From the NCBI GenBank assembly GCA_005656395.1, contig SRSI01000019.1, positions 803,533 to 867,532 of the forward strand: 64,000 bases of DNA. The letters run 5' to 3'. Positions 35,061 to 46,571 of the stretch are shown here, in pieces; position 1 is the stretch's first letter; every line of letters begins with the position of its first letter. The stretch comes from Strongyloides papillosus (lineage: Eukaryota; Nematoda; Chromadorea; Rhabditida; Strongyloididae). A program made the translations under genes and the position numbers. The notes beneath the pieces are model-generated. The model worked only from the letters and a program-made list of their open reading frames with translations. It was not told the origin of the DNA and made no database searches.

Positions 35061-35189
35061 AGTCTCCATATTAATGTATCACTAAAATAATTAAACAAAA
35101 AAGTAGTAACTTACTTATTAAAAACATATTTTATTAATGACAATCTAATAGTATGTTGGCTTACTCGAAAGGCAGATTTTATATAAAAA

Positions 35190-35432
35190 TTATTTTTTAT
35201 ATGTTTTTTCTTTATTTTTTGATCTCGTTATATTAATTTCTACATCCACAGTTGTTGAAGTTGATGCATTATTTACTTCTACAGAAATATTTTCAGTCTA
35301 GTAATTTGAGTTTATCTCTATTTACAATCATATAGCAGCAAATGTAAATAATAATTGCTAATTTAATTAGATTATTATAAGTAACAACTTACCTAATGTA
35401 AGAATGATATTTTTTACGTTAGGTAAACGCAT
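35190..35432 (-). CDS. Tentative small two-exon gene, unknown
   Basis: ATG at 35432 reads MRLPNVKNIILTL to a gtaagttg donor. An acceptor (ttactag, about 35300) opens TENISVEVNNASTSTTVDVE then INITRSKNKEKTYKK and a stop at 35190. The splice phases do not join exactly (one base off), so either the donor differs or the gene is broken. The product would be a short, polar, possibly secreted peptide. No family was recognised. Confidence 0.2.
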
Positions 35433-38031
35433 ACTGATACTGAAACTAATATTATATGAATTTATTAAATATAAAAAAAATTAATTTTAATTTTGTATTA
35501 ACAAAAAAAATATAAATTATTATAAATACATTAACTTCAAAATATTCAGGAATCATAAAATTTTTCAAATCATATAAGTGGAAGAATCTTGTTATTATTC
35601 TAAAATAATCTATTATAGTATAATAAATTTTATATGTATTAGTTTTAAGGAATATAATAACCACAGTTTTAGCAAAAAGTGAAATAAATATAAAATTGGA
35701 ATATTATAATTGATAAATAAACAAAAGAAAAAAAAATGATTGCATGTAAATTCTACTATTAAAATTAATACTCATTATTAACTTCCTTTTTATATTAAAA
35801 ACATTTAATTGTTAAAGTCAATAATTCATTTTTAGAACAATAAAAAGTGATCTACCAAAATATTTTTTAAAAAGCTACATTATCGTTGATACAATTACAA
35901 TAATTAAATATTTTGCAGTAAGTTTTTTAGTTCATATCAGCATTTCCATTAATTTTAACATTAATAATTTCAAGATTAACACAATAAATATATAAAAATT
36001 TAATGATATATTTTTCAGTCATGCGTTTATTAGGCACATGATAACGTTTATCCATAATATTTACTATACTTTTATCAAAACTATTTCTCTTTATTGTTCA
36101 ATTTCCTACCAAAAATGCCTATTTTTTCATCTACATTTTTATATGCTTTAAATGAAGCATAATCTTTAATAAGCCCCTAAAAATTTTAATTGATTTTTGA
36201 ATACTTCTAGCATTTTTTATGTAATAAATCTTTAACTGAATTGTAGTCAATATACTAATCATATTTGAAAAAGTAATAATCGTTTATAATAGGTTTTTTG
36301 TAGAGTGCATCACAAAATATTGGCATTTTCCACCTCTAAAAATTCACTTTTTTTTATGATTCTTAAAGTTACAAGATACAAACTAATCACTAGGCATAAA
36401 TCATACTTACTGTTGCTTGGATATAATTTTTAAAATCATATCAGAATTTTTCTATATAGTAACAAATTATACTATTAGTTTGCTTATCACACTAATTTTG
36501 TCTGTTCAGTAAATATTGGCATAATTCAAAACCATTTTTCAGATTAGATACAAACATATGATCTTAAGTATTGCTTTAAGAATAAGAATCATAATACAGT
36601 AAGAAATCAATAAATTTACAGTAACCCAGAAATTAAAATTTGCAAAATGAATGTTAAATAGTGATTTAAATTTCAATGAAAATATAAAGATAATGTTTTT
36701 ATCTTGAAAAATATTGTAAGTCTCAAATAATAACAAATTTGGAAAAATCAAAAAGATAGAAAATGAATTTGTGTAACATAAAACATTTTATTTAACTGAT
36801 CCAAATTTCCTGAAAATATATATATTATTTTATATAGATTAATTAACTATTTTTTTATAAACAAACGTTATCGTAGATTAGGTAATAAAAAGTAATAAAA
36901 TAAAAAAAATCATATAATGCAATATGATAGTAAATAGAAAATAGTAAAATAAAAAATTAATGATTTTTCTAAGAATTCATTGTATCATTGATTTATTAAA
37001 AAATTGCTTTCAATTTCTGTTTATTTCATTTTTAATAGATGTGCAATATATATTTTTGCTAAATGATTAACCTCACGCAAAATCAAATAGCCACGTCATT
37101 ATTTCGTTGCAGATATTTTTACTGAAATATTACTGTTATTTTTATGTTTATCCATCAATTCATAAATAATATTACCATTATAATCCTCTATTAAACACAT
37201 AATCAAAGAAACAATGTTGTTTTTATTCAAAGGATAAGTATAATCTTGAATATATGTATATTCAATAATCACTATTTCTTAAGTTTTTACATCATGCACA
37301 AGTTGACTTAATTTATTTTTAGTTTTCATAAATGCATTATCTTTTAATAACAAAAATCCACTTAGTTTGAAACAAAGAAAATTATTTTACAATCCAATAT
37401 ATTATCATATAAAATAAAATATAAACGAATATAGATAATAATGCATCTGTTATACTAAAAGTTAAAAAAAACTTTAAATATATTTATAAAAAATTTATTT
37501 TTAAAACTACATAAATTATGATGTAAACATTCAGCAAGGCTAATGTACTTAAATAAAAAAATCACATAAAACTTTTCTAATATCAAATTTAAAAAGATTA
37601 TCAAGATCTTTGAAATGTATTTCTTATACATGATATTCAATTAGGTCAATTATAAAGAAAATAAAATCATCAACAATAACTATATATACAAGAAGCACTT
37701 CAGAAGTACAGAAATTGAACATTAACTATAAAGGCTAGAAGCACTTTATTTGTTTGAAAAAAATTCTTGGTACAATAATTTTTTACCCATCTCCAAATAT
37801 TTTTTAGCACTTAGAAATACCTGTGTAATCAGAAAAATTATTTTTTTTCTAAATTTTGAAGTCTTTTGCCATTAATGTAAATATAAATAATATAATGTTG
37901 TTAAAAAATTAAAAAAAAATATTTTAGAAAGTGACTTAAGGATAACAGTTGTTAAAATATTGTCATTGAAAGTTTTCTCCTATATAAACCACAATTTTTT
38001 ATTCAGATTCATTAAAAGACTCAATTTTTCC
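35433..38031. other. Extremely AT-rich gene desert
   Basis: About 2.6 kb with only short chance frames on the minus strand (35452, 36539, 37455), all dominated by Ile, Phe, Asn and Lys. At 37982 a TATATAAAC box lies about 45 bp upstream of the ATG at 38032. The string before it (gttttctcctatataaa) recurs upstream of the paralog starting at 40066. Confidence 0.5.
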
Positions 38032-38736
38032 ATGATTTCATTTAAAATCCTTACTACTCTTACACTTGTTATTCTTGGAATTACAATTGAAGAATTCAGG
38101 ACTCAAAAAATTGATGACGACAAAATTTACAAAGATGTTTTAAATTATGGTACTTTTGATAGAAAAGTATTTCATGATGCAATTTTAAATGATGAAAATA
38201 TTAAGACTCAGGATTCAGAAATTCTACCATATATTATTGTTTCACATCAAAGCAATGCAGCGAGAAGGTTACGTCGAAGACTTAGACAAATGATAAATCG
38301 ACAAAGAGAGCAAGCACGAAGAAGAAGAGAAAGACTTCAACGTGAAAGAGAAAACAGAAGACGAAATACATTAGAAAGAAGAAGAAGAAGGCAAGAAAGA
38401 ATGAGACGAGTGAGACAAAATAGGGCTGCTAATGAGAGAAGGCGTAGACGTGAAAGGCAAGCAAGATTAAAAAAACAGGTTGAAGCTGCAAGAAGAGCTG
38501 AAAGAAATAGATTATCTACAACACTAGCAGGAGTACAACCACAGCAGCAGGAGGTACAACTACAGCAGCAGGAGGTACAACAACAGCGGCAGGAGATACA
38601 ACAACAGCAGCAGGAGATACAACAACAGCCGCTGGATCAGATACAACTACAGCTTCTGAATCTACAACTGAATCAGCAACAACTTCAGAAGCAACGACTT
38701 CAGAAGCAACAACAGACATCGGATAGTTCTGGTTAA
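38032..38736 (+). CDS. Secreted Arg-rich protein with Gln-rich tail (frame-switched repeat)
   Basis: The first ATG (38032) gives MISFKILTTLTLVILGITI, a signal peptide. An acidic block follows (KVFHDAILNDENIKTQDSEI, LPYIIVSH), then about 85 residues of Arg-rich helix (RRLRRRLRQ, RRRRRQERMRR, NERRRRRERQARL), then a Gln-rich tail built on an 18-base repeat. The tail is read one frame away from that of the paralog at 39394-40066, where the same DNA repeat encodes Thr/Ala/Gly. A missing G at 38530-38534 (ggagt for ggaggt) switches the frame, and a second indel near 38715 restores the C-terminal D-S-S-G end. No known family was recognised. Confidence 0.7.
   Translation: MISFKILTTLTLVILGITIEEFRTQKIDDDKIYKDVLNYGTFDRKVFHDAILNDENIKTQDSEILPYIIVSHQSNAARRLRRRLRQMINRQREQARRRRERLQRERENRRRNTLERRRRRQERMRRVRQNRAANERRRRRERQARLKKQVEAARRAERNRLSTTLAGVQPQQQEVQLQQQEVQQQRQEIQQQQQEIQQQPLDQIQLQLLNLQLNQQQLQKQRLQKQQQTSDSSG
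38500..38725 (+). repeat. 18-bp Thr-Thr-Thr-Ala-Ala-Gly / Gln repeat tract
   Basis: Tandem degenerate units like ggtacaactacagcagca. One plus frame encodes TTTAAG-type units and ends at TAG 38724-38726. The frame used by the ORF encodes QQQ-rich units. The minus strand has a Val/Ala-rich shadow frame. Confidence 0.8.
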
Positions 38737-39393
38737 ACTGAAATAAATGCTGATAGCTGATTGAAAGTATTTATCTTTCAATTATAATTGTTAACATCAC
38801 ATTAGGAATTAACACAGTTTTTATAATTATGAAGCATATTTTTAAATAAAAAAAATTGTGAAATAATAAATATTTTTTTATAAAATTGATATATGTATAA
38901 TTTTTCTTTTTATTTACGCTTTAATATATTGATACTCAAATTGTTGGTAATGCAAACAACAAACACTTTTAGTGTAATAATTTTGTTTTAAAAAATGTTA
39001 TTTTATTAATACTTAGCTTAATGTTTCATCTACCAAAGTGATAACAACACAGAAATATTAAACAGAACAATTATATATTAATAATATACTAAAGAACTAC
39101 AACATCGCATTGATATACTTTTTAATGCATTAAAGTTAAATAAAATTTATGAAGCATTGTACAAAAATAGATATTACAGAATGATTAATTAATAAATAAC
39201 TAAAGTCAAGTAATTGTCAATGTTTTTATAAAAAAAATCTACTAATCGATAAATAAATTTTTATTTCTAAAAAATTACTTCCGAAAACGAAAAATCACAA
39301 TATTTCAAATTTGATAGTAACAACAATCAAATTAAAAATTTTAAAATAACTATTACACTTATATTTATGTATTGAAAAAATGCATATCTTTAA
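38737..39393. other. Convergent intergenic region between the two Arg-rich genes
   Basis: No gene is seen. It separates the 3' ends of the two paralogs, which face each other. Confidence 0.5.
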
Positions 39394-40066
39394 TTAACCA
39401 CTAGCGTCTGTAGTAGTAGTGGTTGTACTTGCGGTTGTTGTGGTTGTTGTAGTTGTAGATTCAGATGATGCAGAAGCTGTGGTTGTAGTTGTATCTGATC
39501 CAGCGGCTGTTGTTGTAGTTAAATCTGATCCAGCGGTTGTTGTTGTAGTTGTACCTCCTGCTGCTGTAGTTGTAGTTGTAGATCGTCTATTTCTTTCTGC
39601 TCTTCTTTCAGCTTCTCTTAATCTTCTCATTCTTGCTTCCCTTTGACGTCTAAGTCTTCTCCGTCTTGCTGCTCTAGCTCGTCTTATTTTTTCAATCTTT
39701 GTTGACTTTTTTTTTTCCTATCCAATCTTTTTCGCCTTCTGTTTGCCCTTTGACGTTTTTGTCTTTGCCTTCTTTTTTTAGCACGTTCTCTTTCTCTTCT
39801 TAACAATTTTCTAAGCCTGCGATCGCAATCTTTTTTCTGTTTCGGTCTCATGTGAAACAATAATGCTAGGCAAAATTTCAGAGTCTATAGCTTTAACAAT
39901 TTCGTCATTTAAAATAGCATCATGAAGTACATTTCCATCGTAAACATCATTATTTAAAATACCATTATAAACAATGTTTTCATTAGATTCTTGAGTATCC
40001 AGGTATCCAATGGATATTTCCAAGAATACCAAGAGCGAGAAACATATAAATTCTAAATGAATTCAT
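39394..40066 (-). pseudogene. Secreted Arg-rich protein with Thr/Ala/Gly-rich tail, frameshifted
   Basis: ATG at 40066 gives MNSFRIYMFLALGILG, a signal peptide. One extra base near 40019 shifts into YLDTQESNENIVYNGILNND and VLHDAILNDEIVKAIDSEIL, matching the plus-strand paralog. A second shift near 39815 leads to an Arg-rich stretch (RERERAKKRRQRQKRQRANR), a third near 39690 to ARRRRLRRQREARMRRLR, then RRSTTTTTAAGG and a Thr-rich tail ending DASG at 39394. The Thr-rich tail could be heavily O-glycosylated if secreted. The plus-strand Val-rich ORF at 39419-39646 is its shadow. Confidence 0.65.
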
Positions 40067-40715
40067 AATAAAAGTTCTTATTTAATATGAATAGAATTGC
40101 CATTTATATGGAAAAAACTTTATATAATAATATTTTAACAACTGTAAAACTTTAAATCATAGTCTAAAATGTGTTTAGAGTTTTTTATCAATAAAAAGTT
40201 CTTACATATTTACATAGATAGTAAATAATATCTAAACAATTCTCTAAAAATAACTTTTTCAATATCACAAACAATGTAATGTGTTAAAAAATATTTATTA
40301 ATATGAAAAATTTATTTTACCTAGAATTTTCCACAAACGAACCATAAAATCCGTAGGCTATTCGGACATTGTTTCATTTTTGTACTTCAGCAATATGTTC
40401 TTGCGTAATTTTCTATTATTGAAGAATCTATTGTTTATAATAATAAAATTATTTAGCACGGCAAAATTAACTCCGAAAAATCCACTTTTATCAAATAGTA
40501 ACAATTTCTAATTTAGTGGAATGCACCAAATTAGGATAAAAAGTTAAAAAAATTCGAAGTGTAAAGTAAAATAGTGAAAATTTTCTAGAAAAAATATCAA
40601 ACTGAAGAATTATTTTTACACACAAACAAATTTATATGCTTTTGAATCAGTTACTTTATAATTAATTTTTTTTGTTATAAAAAATCATAATAAAAAACAA
40701 ATTAAATGATAATTT
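40067..40715. other. Intergenic DNA
   Basis: Holds the promoter of the minus-strand Arg-rich gene, with tccatataaatgg near 40108-40120, a TATA box matching that of its paralog. The rest is featureless. Confidence 0.45.
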
Positions 40716-42346
40716 TTATTTTGACACATAAACAGCATGAAAACCCATAGGTAGTTGAGCTGGTATGTAACTTCTACCAATTTCTGTTAAATCTTTAGCA
40801 TCAAGGAAAAGCACAAATGATTTGTCTCCAGATTTATAATTTGTAACAATAGGTACAACAATTATACCATCATCCTCCTCAGTTCCATCTGGAGATGGTA
40901 CAAATATTGGTTCTGTTGGTATATAAGATTTCTTATCTTTTTTCCATGATTTGTAAGTTTTTGTTGTTGTATCTACCTTAACTATAGCATCATTATCTTT
41001 TTCCTGCCGTTGTATAACAGCTCCATAAACATACTTTGATGGAGACCCACACAAATTATAATTAAATTGAGGAAATTCAAATGGAATAGGACATAGTCTT
41101 TCTGCTCTACATAGAACTTTTCCTTCTCCAGTAAATGTAGCACAACATCTATGGATTTGTCAGGATAATCAGCTAATAAATCATCACCTTCTTTTACTGT
41201 TGGAGAAATTTTTGTCGGTATGATCATTCTATGCAAATATGCACAGGCTGAATCTTTACATTCTGTAACCTTTCCACTTCTTAATTCTTCTAGACTAAAC
41301 TGATCTAACAATCCAGGTTCTTCAACAGAACAATAGTCAATTACAATAAAATCACCAACTTCAAATGAATTTGCATGATGGAAAGTGAAGAAAGGTTCAC
41401 TTTCAATTTTAATATCCAATTGTTTTTCCTGTTTTTTTATCCAAAACATGAATTACTGTCTTTGTATCTTCTAGCCATTCAAAAGTTTCTCTAAAAGATT
41501 TTCCAGTTAATTTTCTTGCTAAAATTTTTTTAATACTTAAACGTAATGGTGCATTAATTAATATTATGTAATTTTCTGAAAATCCAAATGAATGATAATA
41601 TGGTGGCATCATTGGGTTTGGTATTGGAATTTTTCCAATAACTTCAGTGCATTTAAATTTATCTTCAACCTTTTCATTATTGATATTTTTAGAGATTGTG
41701 GTTTTTGTAAAAATAAACATAGCATTTTTACCAAAGCAAGAACCAACATTGTAAATATTACCTTCTTTATCATAATGTTGATGTGCAGTGTTTGTATGTA
41801 AAGCAACATATTTACCCATATCAACCTTTTCACCTGTCTCTAAAGTATTAATATCAATTTCTCTGAGATATGCAGTTTCAGTTGTTGCAAAAACTTTATC
41901 GCCACATTTAAGGAAGTTTACTAAACAATTATCTGTTGATTGTTCTGTTGTAAAAAAATTAAAAAATTTTTGAAATACATTTTTACATGGATCAGGAAAT
42001 GCTGCAGTACCAAATTCACTTACAACTATTCTATTAGCTTTAATATTTTGGTTATAGGCATCAGATCTTAAATATTTGGCTGAGAATTTCATTTCACCAT
42101 CTGCAATAGCATATTTTTGTATATAAGCCATTCCATCAAACCAATGGTTGTATGAGGTTTCACCAATTTCAAACATACCGGGTCCATTTCTTAATAATGT
42201 TCCTTTTAACCATGATGGAACACTTCCTAAACAAAACTATTTAACTATTAAGATAAAAAAAATTAACCTTCAATTTTACAAACAATATCATTTTCAATTT
42301 CATCAAAATTGGAAAACAAAGTTTTATAATCAATTTCGTCGCTCAT
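40716..42346 (-). CDS. Carotenoid oxygenase (BCO/RPE65 family), two one-base frameshifts
   Basis: Exon 1 (42268-42346) reads MSDEIDYKTLFSNFDEIEND. A 41-bp intron (42227-42267) precedes SVPSWLKGTLLRNGPGMFEI and SYNHWFDGMA, hallmarks of the family. The four iron-binding His blocks are present: TAHQHYDKEGN, MPPYYHSFGFSENY, FFTFHHANSFE and the C-terminal LPMGFHAVYVSK. The enzyme is expected to cleave carotenoids or apocarotenoids with O2 in the cytosol. An extra A in a 5-A run near 41430 and a one-base break near 41155 disrupt the frame. Both flanking frames stay conserved, so consensus error is likely. It is downstream of LSm2 on the same strand, 226 bp away. Confidence 0.9.
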
Positions 42347-42572
42347 TTTTAAATAGAGAAATAATAATATGTGTATGAATAAAGAAAAAAGCATAGATTC
42401 ATACTTTTATACATATTGGAAGACCAAAAACCAATAAAGCTAACTGGGTAGTAAGTAAAAGATAGTAGATGTAAATATATTTGTTTATCTTTTACAAGAG
42501 TAAAGGAAAAAAAGCAAACTTTTATTTGTTTTATCATTTATACACATAAAAAAAAGAATATTGAGAAAGAGT

Positions 42573-42863
42573 TCATTTTGAAATTGGAGCAGTCATTTCC
42601 TTACGAGTGGCGTTGTGAAGTAATTCGGTATCAACGTTCTTAGGATTTAGTTGAATATACCTAACTGTTGATCCACGGATAAAACAGTTTTTTGCCGTGA
42701 TTAAATGTGGGAATCTTTCAGGATCTAAAACTTGTACTTGATCAAGCTTCACGTTGAGATATTGATCTACTGATTGAAGAACTCCTGACATGCTAATATC
42801 ATTCTTTAGTTCAACAACAATTTCCCTTCCAACTAAACTTTTGAAAAATGAATAAAATAACAT
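42573..42863 (-). CDS. lsm-2: U6 snRNA-associated Sm-like protein LSm2
   Basis: A single intact 96-residue frame. It starts MLFYSFFKSLVGREIVVELK and carries the Sm1 fold (DISMSGVLQSVDQYLNVKLD) and the Sm2 box (CFIRGSTVRYIQL), matching eukaryotic LSm2 along its full length. LSm2 is part of the LSm2-8 ring that binds the 3' U-tract of U6 snRNA in the nucleus, and of LSm1-7 in cytoplasmic mRNA decay. A tatttttag acceptor ends about 9 bases upstream of the ATG, with no upstream exon evident, so it may be a spliced-leader trans-splice site. It lies 159 bp downstream of SEN34. Confidence 0.95.
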   Translation of the reverse strand: MLFYSFFKSLVGREIVVELKNDISMSGVLQSVDQYLNVKLDQVQVLDPERFPHLITAKNCFIRGSTVRYIQLNPKNVDTELLHNATRKEMTAPISK

Positions 42864-42875
42864 CTCCTTATACTA
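42864..42875 (-). promoter_or_regulatory. Possible spliced-leader trans-splice acceptor of LSm2
   Basis: Read on the minus strand, tatttttag precedes tataaggagATG. It is a strong nematode 3' splice site (TTTTTAG) right before the start codon with no open exon upstream. This fits SL addition to a downstream operon gene. Confidence 0.45.
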
Positions 42876-43022
42876 AAAATAAATAGTGTTTTTTGCTTCA
42901 AAAAAATTAATGATTCTATATATGTATATAAACAGCAATAAACTGATAACATAAATTATAAATTATTTTAAAAACAACAACAACTAAATTTATAAGTTTG
43001 TAAGTAAGATAAAAATTCAATA

Positions 43023-44103
43023 TTAAATATCATCACCCTTCCACCAATTAATAATACTGTAGTGTGGAACTAAAGTTTCATCATCTGTTATAGCTAGTAA
43101 TAAATCTTTTTTTACTTGTGTTGCGATTCTTAATGTTGCTATCAACTCTAACGGGGTAATACTTTTTGATGAGGGGTATACAATGACAATAAATCGTGAA
43201 TGATTTCCTATTGGAGTCTTGTCATATGCTAAGTAATCACCACCAAATTTACATCCATCCACCAACCAGAAACCTTTTCTCCATAAATCACGATATACCT
43301 TAAGTTTTGACCCATAACTTTGATTGCAAATACTTTGATTTGAAGGCAATTCACACGGTAAATAATAACAACCATATAGATTATGTTCAAATGTACCCTC
43401 TTTAATCACTCTACGCCTTTTATAGAATTTCTCCTTTAACTCTCTTACTGTATCTTCAACTTCTTCTGAAGAAACATCAAATGAACTTTGTTTTCCATAG
43501 TCCTCATTTTCTTGATTATCAATAGTTGATTCACTACAAATACTAATACTTAAGCTTTGAACAGCCTTCCTTTTCCTTCCTTTAACAGCATTTATGGCAT
43601 TTCTTCTTATTATTTCTTCTGATGGTATATCCACAGGTATTGAAACTTGCCCCTTGCAATCCTCTTTAATATATCTTTGACATAATAAACATATACCCTG
43701 TTCAATCATTGTTTGTACTTGCATTCTTGATAATTTTACTGGCAATGATAAATATTTAGGTTCTCTAACATTATTTTTATTATATTCTCCATATATCCTA
43801 AATTTTTCAAAAGCAATTGTGGCATCTGAAGAAACATCAAACAATTTTATGGAAGAAATGCATCACCTTACCTCTTTCGTGATAAATAAAATAATTATCA
43901 TCCTCTTCATGAATGACTACAATAAAAACTTTCTGCAAATTGGATTGCCAACCAGATCTAAAATTCCTGATGTTATATTTCTCTTCCAGAGTTTTATCAT
44001 CAATATACAGATTGTCATCAGAAAGATTATCTAGAACTCCTTTATACATTATTTCTCCATTTAATTGTAATTCACTTATTTCATCATATCCTTCAGAATC
44101 CAT
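43023..44103 (-). CDS. tRNA-splicing endonuclease catalytic subunit SEN34-like
   Basis: Two exons (43872-44103 and 43023-43825) join across a 46-bp intron in frame at HER/DATIAFEKFRIYG, giving 344 residues. The C-terminal domain holds the nuclease triad of the family: Tyr in FGGDYLAYDKTP, His in GNHSRFIVIVYP and Lys in ATQVKKDLLLAI, preceded by FWLVDGCKFG. The enzyme cuts the 3' splice site of intron-containing pre-tRNAs in the SEN complex. The middle third (about residues 120-210) is low-complexity and Ser/Lys-rich. The frame is intact. It is the first gene of a three-gene minus-strand cluster with LSm2 and the oxygenase. Confidence 0.85.
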
Positions 44104-45396
44104 GATATTATAAGGGATTTTCTAACATTCCTATGAATTAATTGATGTATTTTTGATGAAAGATTGAAAAATACCCTAGAAAATGTATAATTGTGTAGGA
44201 AAATAAATTGCATCGAAAGTATTTAGAAAAACGCTACCAGTACACATTTATCCAAAATATTCTGTGCAAAATTAAAAGACAAAAACGTTGTCTAAGTAGA
44301 TTTTCTAATTAATTATCATTTGCTGTCGAATATTAACATTAAAATGTACCATTTTAATTTGATCTATCCCTTGTTGAAATCATGATTTGTTAAACTTTTA
44401 ATTCATGCACTTATCTTGTAATTGGAAGCATTATGAGATGATTGAAGAAAGTACCATGTGTTCTTAACAATTTTATAGCCGTTTTATCAATTATTTTTTG
44501 TTTAAACGGTCTTTAATATTTAATGGTACATACTACAAAAATTGCTCTACATAAACTGAACTTTAAAATCAATTATTAGTTTACTAAAAGAATGAAGGTT
44601 TTTCATATGGCCCCATTTAATAGATTAAGATAAAAATATACATCAGAATCACTTTTGTACAATGCTAATAGATAAAAAAACCACACACCTCAAGAATTTT
44701 AACAAATTATACAAAATTTGTACAATAAACCAAAAAAGTGGAAATAATAGTAAAATACACAAAAGAAGCAATTATAAAACTAACTATAAATTTTATTTAT
44801 TTTTTATAGAGATAACTTTGCCTAAAGTTCAAAAATTCTATCAATTCATAACTTTATTTGAGTAAAGGTAATTTAACTAGAACACAACCACTATTGTTTA
44901 CATAAATAACGGCAATAATTCTGTTTTTTTACCAATTTATTTATACCATCAATATGATATCAAAAAGCTAATTATAAATAATTAATTAATTTAAAAAAGG
45001 CATAAAAACTATATTTTCAATAACAATAATTATTTAAAAAAACTCTCACATTCTATTCTCCAAGATAAATTAATAATATTTATATCAAAAAAAGTAAAAG
45101 TATCAAAATAAATTATACATTAGGCTTTCATTAATTAATCATTTTAATTCGAATAAATTATTTTTATCGAAATAAATTATTCATAAATGTTATATAAAAT
45201 AATATTTTTATACATAATAAAATTTAAAAATTTAAACAATAAAATATAAATTTTAACGTATATTTAGTACTTCCTTTCGCAGTGTTTCGTTACACTTCAC
45301 CTTTTATCACTAAAATAATAGAAATTTTTCTTTTCGTTAAATATTCTTAAACATTTTTCCGATTTAAGAAAATATTTATACTAATTGAAGAAAAAT
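44104..45396. promoter_or_regulatory. Divergent intergenic region between SEN34 and GDPD
   Basis: 1.3 kb with no supported gene. It must contain the promoters of both flanking genes. The 67-codon plus frame at 44662-44865 shows no motif. Confidence 0.4.
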
Positions 45397-46571
45397 ATGG
45401 GTGATTATTATATAACATATAGACCATCTAATGAATTTAGAAGTGAAAAAAGAGTTAAACCTAATTGTATGTACTTTACTAAGCAAATCTTGGACTCATT
45501 TATTTATGCAATTTTGTTTGTTTTTATAATATTTTGTATATACCTATTTTGTAATTTTCCATTGGGTGATTCTTTGATACTTATTGCTACAATATTGATA
45601 TCTTATGTAATATTTAAATTCAATTTGTTAAAATATTTATCATTGCTACCAATAGCTTTGGTTATTTGCTATGTTATTTTTAAAAGAGATCAAGCACTTA
45701 AAGATGACGTTGATGTCTTCTTTAAAGATCTTAAAATAGTTGGACATCGTGGATCTAATGAGAAAGCTCCAGAGAATACGATTGCCGCTTTCCTGGAGGC
45801 GTATGATGTTGGAGCAGATGGTATCGAATTTGATGTTATGTTAAGTAATGATAAGATTCCTGTTATTATACATGATGATACATTAGATAGAACTTGTAAT
45901 GCTACGGGTCGTGTAGAAAATTTTAATGCATCCTATTTAAAAACACTTGATTGTGGTATTGTAAAAATCAGTGATTCAGAGAAGCATAATGTACATAGAA
46001 TACCTTTGCTGGATGAAGTAGTAAAATTTTCAAAAAAAAGGAACATGAAAATGATATTCGATATCAAAGATTACTCCGATGATGTAAATTTAATTTTCTA
46101 AATCATTTTTCTATTTTATAGATGATCGATCAGTTATCAAGTATATTTGAAAAAGAAAATATATACCAATTAGGGATGGTATCATCATTTTTTCCACAAG
46201 TAATATATAAATTAAAAAGAAAAAATCCTAGAATAATAACTGGTTATACATGGGGTGCTGGTGATTTTTCAACAACCAAACATTATGGTAATTTCACTTT
46301 TCTTGATAGAACCTTAGATTACATAAATGTTATTGGCGCACATTCATTTCTTGGTAAATTTCTAGGCGCAAATATTTTATTAACGAAAGGAGATGATATT
46401 ACACCATATTATGTTAAACAACAAAAATTTCTTGGCCTTCGTATTGGATCATGGACAATTAATTTCCCAAAAACAATAAAATGGATGATTGATGATTTAA
46501 ATATATTTGTCGTGTCTGATTATCCTTCCATGTATAAAAAAGAGGATGATTCATTTTTTAATCATACATAG
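45397..46571 (+). CDS. Membrane glycerophosphodiester phosphodiesterase (GDPD/GDE)
   Basis: The ATG at 45397 is the first in frame. Exon 1 (to 46083) has two to three membrane segments (FIYAILFVFIIFCIYLFCNF, and SLILIATILISYVIF) and then VGHRGSNEKAPENTIAAFLE, IEFDVMLSNDKIPVIIHDDT, the HR..PENT, E-x-D and HD catalytic signatures of the GDPD TIM barrel. A 38-bp intron (46084-46121) joins DD to MIDQLSSIFEKEN. The end reads LGLRIGSWTINFPKTIKWMI and FVVSDYPSMYKK. The family splits glycerophosphodiesters or lysophospholipids. This layout resembles the GDE1/GDE4/GDE7 type. Its roughly 379 residues are fully intact. Confidence 0.9.

Noticed and set aside
38516..38719. Minus-strand Val/Ala-rich 67-codon frame
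   Set aside because: Shadow of the plus-strand repeat tail; no start context, and repeats keep all frames open.
39419..39646. Plus-strand Val-rich frame
   Set aside because: Antisense shadow of the Thr-rich tail of the minus-strand Arg-rich gene.
41592..41973. Plus-strand frames opposite the carotenoid oxygenase
   Set aside because: Shadows of a conserved gene with all four iron-ligand His blocks on the minus strand.
44662..44865. 67-codon Lys/Asn-rich plus frame
   Set aside because: Typical chance frame in A-rich intergenic DNA; no motif or splice partners.
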